Assembly: GCF_905171765.1 (NCBI RefSeq)
Contig: NC_053398.1
Location: 51,644,338-51,708,337 of the forward strand
Direction of reading: 5' to 3'
Origin: Bufo bufo
Taxonomy: Eukaryota; Chordata; Amphibia; Anura; Bufonidae
Length of the DNA: 64,000 nt
This document shows, in pieces, positions 35,061 to 44,000 of the stretch (position 1 is its first letter; every line of letters begins with the position of its first letter). The notes beneath the pieces were generated by a model. It made no database searches. It was not told the DNA's origin and saw only the letters and a program-made list of their open reading frames with translations. A program made the translations under genes and the position numbers.

Positions 35061-38000
35061 CTGAGGGGAAGGAACAATAGTCATCATAATGTAAGCTGCT
35101 GATATGGTAGAATGTAATAATCCACGCAGGAAATGAACAGAGCCACTATGGAGCCACCCCAGGAACTGTAAGTGGAAGGAAGTACTCATCACACACAACC
35201 CTTTTAATATGATCCATTATGATTTCTGGGAACCCCTGGCAAAGAGCTGTAATACAAGAACAGCCCAGGTCTGTGAAAGCTCCTGCTTGTTAGCGGCTCG
35301 CTGATCTGGCTCATAACGTTGGATCGTGAGCAAGGCACCGTCCTTCCATCCGAGTGTTGTCCAACACCACCAGGACTGAAAATGGACCCCTTAATTTGAC
35401 CATCACCCAGGGACGTGGAAATCACAGCATGTTTTATCTTTGTCCATTTTTCCCAAGACAATTATTTATTCAAATGGATGGGTCTGGGAAATGGAGTGTA
35501 CACGGACGCCACCCATGTGTGGTCTGTTTTAAAACACCTCCGTGTTCACTGTCTGAAACATAAAAGAGTTTGCTATTATCATTCTGAAAACAGCCTTAAA
35601 AGGGGTCCTCGCACTTTAGCAAGTGGCATTTATCATGTACTAATGTATTGTGATTGTCCATATTGCCTCCTTTGCTGGCTGGATTAATTTTTCCATCACA
35701 TGCACTGCTTTTTTTCATTGTTATGACCACCCTGCAATCAAGCAGCGGTGGTCGTACTTGCACACTATAAGAAAAAGTGCAGGTCTCTCTGGTGGCCAAA
35801 ACTGTGGGAGCGCACATAGGATGGTGCTTTTTCCTATAGTTTGCAAGCACGGCCACTGTTGCTGGATTGCAGGATGGTCGTAACCATGGATACGAGCAAT
35901 GTATAATGTGATGAAAAAATAAATTCAGCCAGCGAAGGAAACAATATGGACAATCACAATACATTAGTAAGTGCCTTTTTCTACATAATAAATGCTATTT
36001 GCTGAAGTGAGACAACCCCTTTAAACCACTGTTGCCCTAGGTGGCTCAGTAGAGGTTTCTCCTGGTAGAGATAATCCCTGCTTTTTATAGGTCAGTAGGC
36101 TTATGTGTTGGAAGATGTTGGCAGCAGCAGATGAATGTGCGAGGTGCCACGTTTCTGGGTGGGTGGGTAGGAAGGAAGCTTGTTGATAACAGATTCCAAT
36201 TGAATGCCAATCCACACTGCAGATAAAGTAAAAATTTCTAGTAGAGCCTTGTGTTCGACAGCAGTATGATCCCTGGCTTAGATGCTGCTCCTACTATTGC
36301 CCCCAGTATCAGAGGCTTAAATGACCAGGATCTCCTGTCCCGGTCACAGTGGCCGGGTGTCATCTGTATTACGCCCTATTCACACAGTCAGTGTTCGGTC
36401 AGTGATTTCCATCTGAGCCAAAACCAGGTGCGGCTCTAAACACAGAACAGGTGCAGATCTTTCCCTTATACATTGTTTCTGTGTAGCCTCCAATCCTGGT
36501 TTTTGTTCACAATAACTGATGGAAATCACTGACGTGTGAATAAGGCTTAATCCACATTTCCGTTTTTTACGGCCCGCATACTGATCCATTTATTTTAATA
36601 TGTTTGTCCACATTTCCGTGATTTTTCTGCTGTCCATGTGTCCGCAAAAAATCCATAGATGCATGCACTACTTTCATCCGTGCCCCAGAACGCACACGTC
36701 TATTGAAGTCATGGCATCCGTGGTGCATCTGTTTTTCAAGGAAACCAGATAGAAAATGCTCATGAAATTAATTTTCATCTGTGCAATGGCTGTGGATTAC
36801 GGTTGACGCACGGAGAGTAAAAGCTGACACATGGACCAACCACGGATCCTTCACGGACATCTTCACGAATTATATAAGGATGTTTTAATTCACGTATGTC
36901 ATACTGACACGGAAGTGTGGATGAGGGTTAAGGCCTTACACAGCTGGCACCTCCGTGTATGGAGCAGGCCCAACTGGTGAGAGAGATTGGGAGATTTATG
37001 AAACAGCTCAGATTTAATTTCTTATATAGTTCTTAAAAGCTTCCCTGAGGGCGGCAATATTGGGGGCATATTTATTATCTGTATAGATAGAAATCTTGAT
37101 ATATGATCCATGTGTCCACCTTGGACCATCTCTGAATCATTCTCCTTACCCCTCTGGCAGCAGCTGACACTACAATACCTTCTTACATCCCCTGCAGAAT
37201 TCTTCTCAGCCGTACTGCTATGCTAGTGCTAAGGAACCACACTATATAAGTAAATGTGTCTGCCAGCACTCGGTTCCTTAGGTGGACATGCACATTGCTA
37301 TACACTGTGACCACCAGGTGGCACCATACTATATAAGTAAATGTAAGTTTAATCACTGAATCATGGGACTACCCTTAAATTCTTTTTATTGCTGGAAAGA
37401 TTCTTGAAAATACCTTTGGGTGTACTGAGTTTGGCAAGATTAATGAAGAACCATTTAAAATCTTGAAGGCTATGTCCACATGGGATTTTCCACAGTGGAA
37501 ATGTGAGCGGAAAATCCACAGCCACATTTTACAGTAGTAGTACAGTTCATCTATTCAGAAATTGATATGTGGTGTGGATTTTAATTGCAATGCATACAGG
37601 GAAATATGGGCCAGATCCACAGCAAACTCATGCAGATTTTTCTGGGCAATGTATATTGCCTATATGAAGGGTATTACATAATGGCTCTCGAAACCTTACC
37701 CCCAGCATGTGTCTTTTATATTAAGGTCACATGCATATGGCACTCTGCGGGGGAGATTTATCAAGACCGGCACAGATATCCCATGCGCTGACGGAGCATG
37801 CGCCTAATTTATGACGGGGATAAAATAAGATAACATAGCGATGATAAGATACTTTATGAAAAGGTCATACGTTCATGACAAAGATAAGATAAATTTGTTG
37901 TGGCGGCTGGCAACAACCCCTGAGCCGCCCTTGTCATGTAAAACTGCTCTTTGAGACTTTAAAAAAAAAAAGTGGAATGTAAAAAAATTGCATTTTTCTA

Positions 38001-41000
38001 GCGCAGGGATATGACAAATCTCCCCCTGTATGTCTCTTTTTGGCACCGTAGTACCTGAACCAGCATTCGATGGATCGTGCCCCATGCTGTAGAGCTGTAA
38101 CATGACGTGCATGAGCCCTAATAGCATTGAAGCCTACTTCATCAATGTCCTCCTGGTTCCCTCTCATCTACGTCTATCTGTTTCATTGTCCCCGCCATTA
38201 CTAACCTCATGAGTGCGGAAGAAGTCAGAGGTTTTAAGTGCAGCCTGCATGTTCTCCAACCGCTCCAGGTAAGCAGCCTGAAAAAGAAGATCATGAATAT
38301 CCCGGTTTACAACACAAGGTGACACTGCTGCATGAGCATAGACACCAGGTCTACTGGGCAGATGCTCGCTGTGCATACATTCGTAAGTTGTCTGCCTGTA
38401 ACAGCCAAAACCTGATCCTCCGCTGGGCTGCTGGTTATAGAAATGGTTGAAAGTGCTTTACTGCTGTGTACGTTCTGCTATCTGTTATACCAGGGATCAG
38501 CAACCTCTGACACTCCAGCTGTTCTGAAACTACAACTCCCAGAATTCTCCTTTCACTTCTAAGGGAGTTAAAGAATAGCAGAGTAAGTGTGCATGCTGGG
38601 AGTTATAGTTCCACAGCAGCTGTAGTGCCGAAGGTTGCTGATCCCTGTGTTATACCATGCTAGAATAAGTTGAGTTTCTCTAGTGGGTTCAACATTCTGC
38701 TATCTGTTATCCCAGGGATCAGCAACCTCCGGCACTCCAGCTGTTCTGAAACTACAACTCCCAGAATCTTCCTTTCACTTTTATGGGAGTTACAAGAATA
38801 CCAGAGTAAGGCCCCTTGCAGACCAGCGAGTGTTATCCAATACCTTCCAGACCTCTAAGGGTTACATAGCATCATAAATCAATATAATGCTATTTGACCC
38901 CCGGCAGCGCTGGGAGTTCAGGCCGGGTGCCTCGCTGCGAGTCCGCACACGAGACCATTGCTCGTCTGCAAGGGGCCTAAATGTGCATGCTGGGAGTTGT
39001 AGTTTCACAGCAACTGGAGGTTGGTGATCCCTGTGTTATGCCATGCTAGAATAGGCTCCTCTAGAGGGTACAGCCACACGGTCAGGCTTCCTGATGCAGT
39101 TGGAAGCCAAAACCAGAAGTAAATCTAAAAAAAAAGAGGTTGTATCTCTCCTTTAGGGCTTATGCACATGAACGTATTTGCTTTTCGTGTCTGTTCCGTA
39201 TTTTTTGCGAACCGTATACGGAACCATTCATTTCAATGGGTCCGCAAAAAACACGGAAGGTACTCTGTGTGCATTCCGTCACCGTATGTCCGTATTTCCG
39301 TTCCGCCAAAAAATAGAACATGTCCTATTATTGTTCGCATTATGGACAAGTATAGTAATTTCTATTAGGGGCCAGCTGTTCCGTTCCGCAATATACGGAT
39401 TGCACTCGGACGTCATCTATATTTTTTGCGGATCGCAAAATACATACGGTCGTGTGCATGAGGCCTTATAGTATCTCTCTTTTTTTGATCTACACCTGAT
39501 TTTGGCTTCCAAAGCTGCATCGGAAAACCTGACCGTGTGGTCGGACCCTGTATGGTAGATAACAGAGGACTATTTTTGCTGTGCTCTTCCAGATGTGATT
39601 CCTCCATTCTGATGCACACCTCTCAAACAAGACAAGTCTGGTTGCATTCTCTTCCTACTCTGTGTGTCAGGTTAGTAGAGGAATAGCATGAATTGCTGCA
39701 GGTACAATGACACAGGAATGTTGGCTACATTATAATAGGGGCAGCAAGAGGTCTGCAAAGAAGAACAGAAGTGAAGTAATAACCTCATGGAGACTGCACT
39801 AACATATCTACAACTGGTTAGACATCTACCTACAAGCAAGGTATGCAGAACAGGAAAAACACAGGGTCATTGGGGTCCCTCAGGGCATATAAGCTGATGT
39901 CTCATACCAGGATGTCCTTCCGACTCTTGGTAAAAAGAACAAATGTTTCCATTATCTTATCTCTGCTCTTCATTTTCTTGAAGTTTTTCTTAACAGGCCC
40001 AGCCTCAACCTAGAAGAAAAAGAAAACATCTTCAGCATGGCATTTTAAGAGGTTGTATGAGATTAGAAGAAAATGTCTGCTTTCTTCTAGTATTGCAGCT
40101 TAGCCCTATCGTAAGTGATTGTGGCTGAACTGCAATACCAGGCACAGCCTATGCACATGAGTGGTGCTGTTTCTCCAGTTAAGCCGACCCTTTTTTCTTC
40201 TAATAAAACCCTTTTACTAGCAAATAATCTCACAATAGGTTTTTACATGCAGTACAGATACAGAGCTATCAAGAAGGGAATTTTGAAAATCAGTTTGCAG
40301 GAGTCTGTGTAGCTGCAATTTCTGCCAAATTTATCATTTTGCACATCTTCAAGTCCTATAATTCTGTCTATGGCCTCCTGCACACCATTGTATGTATTAT
40401 TATTATTTTTAGGCACTACTATATTCCGCAGCGCTTTACAGACATTAGCATTAAATTGTCCCCATTGGGGCTCACAATCTATGTTCCCTACCAGTATGTC
40501 TTTGGAGTGTGGGAGGAAACTAGGGCTGCAGCTAACGATTATTTGAATAATCGATTAGTTGTCGATAATTTAATCGATTAATTGGGGAAAAACACCAAAA
40601 TTACAAAACAAAGAGGTTTATATGATTTTACTTGAAAAATTATGTTCAAAGGACATATTAAAACAAATTGTGGATGGCACTTTTATGGGGGATCTGTGGA
40701 TGGCACTGTTATGGGGAGGGGGATCTGTGGATGGCACTGTTATGGGTAGGGGGATCTGTGGATGGCACTGTTATGGGAGGGGGATCTGTGGATGGCACTG
40801 TTATGGAGGGGATCTGTGAATGGCACTGTTATGGGGAGGGGGATCTGTGGATGGCACTGTTATGGGGAGGGGGATCTGTGCACTGTTATGGGGAGGGGGG
40901 ATCTGTGCACTGTTATGGGGAGGGGGGATCTATAGATGACACTATATAGCATCTTATGCTATATGTGTCATTCACAGATCCCCCTCCCCATAACAGTGCA

Positions 41001-44000
41001 CAGATCCCCCCTCCCCATAACAGTGCACAGATCCCCCTCCCCATAACAGTGCACAGATCTCCCTCCCCATAACAGTGCACAGATCTCCCTCCCCATAACA
41101 GTGCACAGATCCCCTTCCCAATAACAGTGCACAGATCCCCTTCCCAATAGCAGTGCCATACACAGATCCCCCTCCCATAACAGCCCCGGCCCCGCTGCTC
41201 ACAGCAGACTATTCTGGCAGTAACTTTTACTCAGCGCATCTTTATTACCTTACAATGAAGCTCAGGTAACAGGCAGAGCGGGCGGCGGCGTAACGTCACT
41301 CACTCACGTGATGCATCTGCTCCGCCCACTTTATGAATGAAGGAGGCGGAGCAGGCGCGTCACGTGAGTAAGTGACGTTACACCGCCGTCCGCTCTGCCT
41401 GTTACTGGAGCTTCATTGTAAGGTAATAAAGATGCGGTGATTTAAAGTAAACCGCCCGCATAGCAACGAATCGGCGATTATTCGATAACTGGATTCGTTG
41501 ACAACGAATCCCGTTATCGAATATTATCGATAAAGTCGATTAATCATTGCAGCCCTAGAGGAAACCCACGCAAACACCGGGAGAACATACAAACTCCATG
41601 CAGATGTTGTCCTTGGTCGGATTAGAACCTAGGACCCCAGCGCTGCAAGGCACCAGGACTAACCATAGAGCCACCGTGCTGTATTTTGTGCATCCGCAAA
41701 ATACGGATACTGTCCGTGTTGGATCTGAGTTTTTTGCGGACCCATTGACTTCAGTGGATACGTGGTCCACATTTTGTGGACAAGTACATGACATGTTCTA
41801 TCTCTTTGCAGAACGGACATATGTTTGCATAAAGCACACGGATCAGGCCCCATGTACACGACTGTATCCGTTTTACGGTCTGCGTGTTTTTTGCATATTT
41901 ATGTCCTTTCCGCAAAAAGAACATGTCTTATACTTGTCTGCAAAATGCGGACCCATTGAAGCCAAGGGGTCTGCAAAAAATGCGGATGCAACATGGACGG
42001 TATCCATATTTTGCGATTCACAGACTGTGATTTGCAGACTGCAAAATACATATGGCCGTGTGCAGGAGGCTTCATCCGTGTGACCATTCTACAAAAAGAC
42101 TACTCATGCAAAATGCGGATGACTAACGGACTGCATCCATATTTTGCGGATCCATGATTTGTGGACCGCAAACCAGATACGGTTGTGTGCATGGGGCCTT
42201 AAAATGTTACTCCACTTTCTATGCCTCCCCATACTGGAGTGAGAGTCCAAACGTTTTATAACTTATTTTTTCTTTTTTTTAGGGCTAATGCACATGAACG
42301 TGTGCCGGCCCGGCCCGTGCTGCGGACCGCAAATTGCAGTCAGCAATGCACAGGCACTGACCGTAGGGCTGCCGCATGCAAAATCGCGGACCCCATTCAC
42401 TTGAATGGGGTCCGCGATCCGCATCCGACGGTCCGCACCCACTTTGTACTACTGTGTCTGGAGGTAAGAATGACGGAGCAAGACATGACATGATTGTTTC
42501 TGCTACTAAGGTACTGAGTAAAATAGAGAGTACTGTAGCGCCGTGTGACTGGTAGGTTAAATTCCATTGAGGTATTTAGTCTTTTCTCTTAAATCTTGAT
42601 CTTCTTAAGTGGAGGTTCCCAGAAGCTATCATACATTGTGATCTCAGTGTGACTCACCGTAACACCCTCAATGCGGAATCCCAGCAATGCCGTGGAGCTC
42701 AAACTCTCCCTCCACTGCATGTACCGAGGTTTGGTAACCGCTTGCTGCTTGTGTTCTTCTGGTGTAGGAGCTTCAGGGTCCAGCGCCACCATTTTGGTAT
42801 ACATGTCCTTGCGTGGTGTTGGTTTCAGGAGGGCCTTGGCCAACTCCTCTTCTAGGTATGTCCTGCAGCAAGACAATTTTTAAGTGAGAGAGACAGTAGG
42901 ATTAGACGGGCTCCACGCTTCAAACAATTCTATCAATGCTATTCAATACAACCATTAGGAAAAGTTCTTTACTTGTACAGACAGTGGCTGACAAACTGGG
43001 TACCTGAACGGTGGTGTACGCTCTACAAACGGGTTATTGAAGTGGTATTATGTCTTTAGATATATTTTTTGTCTTTAGATGACAGTATTATGTGGATACT
43101 GTATGGGAGCATTATTTAGGTATTGTATGGTTGTATAACTATATAGCCTACAAGAAAAAAAATCTAATAAAATTGTGACTACTCCAGGACCTTATTGTCT
43201 GTGCATACAAAGAAGAGAAATAATGAAATGAATAAAATTAGTTCTACCGAATTCCAATTTTGCAGTCCATGATGCTGGGTCCTTCAAGGCCCATGAGCAA
43301 GTCTTCCATCTTAATATAAGTCTGCTCATCTCTCTCCACTTGTCCATAGTAGGTAGGAACATATGGCCGGAGTACATCTTCCATAAGGGCCACAAGGCAT
43401 GCATTTTCCACAGGACTAAACTTCTTAAGGATGTGGCCTCTCTCGCTTGCTTTGAAGTTACCTTGGAGAGTGAATATAGCAATTAATATGGAATGAACCT
43501 CCACCTCGTTCATGTTTACCGATTGGTCCTAAAGATTTCTTGTGAGCTCAACAACCACTTTTGTCATAGTGCACTTGACACTTGGCTCACCCCTTGAAAG
43601 AATATTGATTTATGGAAACGTCAAGGTTTTAACTGCCAAGACTAAAAGATCCCAAGTAGGCGACATCAAGTTGAGCTGTGAAGCCCAAAAATCTCAGCCT
43701 AGAAAGTTGCCCTTTGAATCATGTTTTACTATCTACAAAGTTGAACAACTTCACAGATGTACGGATTCTGAATACTCACTTTACTAATAACTTTACCTCT
43801 ATATACTTTCATATTTTTTAAACTTTTATTAATAACTTTAAAGGAGTTGTCTCACTTCAGTAAGTGGCATTTATCATGTAGAGAAAGTTAATACAAGGCA
43901 CTTACTAATGTATTGTTATTGTTCATATTGCTTCCTTTGCTGGCTGGATTCATTTTTTACATCACATTATACACTGCTCGTTTCCATGGTTACAGACCAC

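Larger units (their letters stand above)
40521..41557. mobile_element. Non-autonomous hAT element with palindromic minisatellite core (1037 bp)
   Basis: Ends TAGGGCTGCAGCTAACGATT and, inverted, TAGGGCTGCAATGATTAATC. A perfect 8-bp target duplication GAGGAAAC is at 40513-40520 and 41558-41565. Inside are (a) opposed minisatellite arrays and (b) a second inverted pair, TTACAATGAAGCTC...GGTAACAGGCAGAGCGG (41250-41283) against its complement (about 41389-41423). There is no coding capacity, so movement would need a hAT transposase in trans. Confidence 0.92.
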
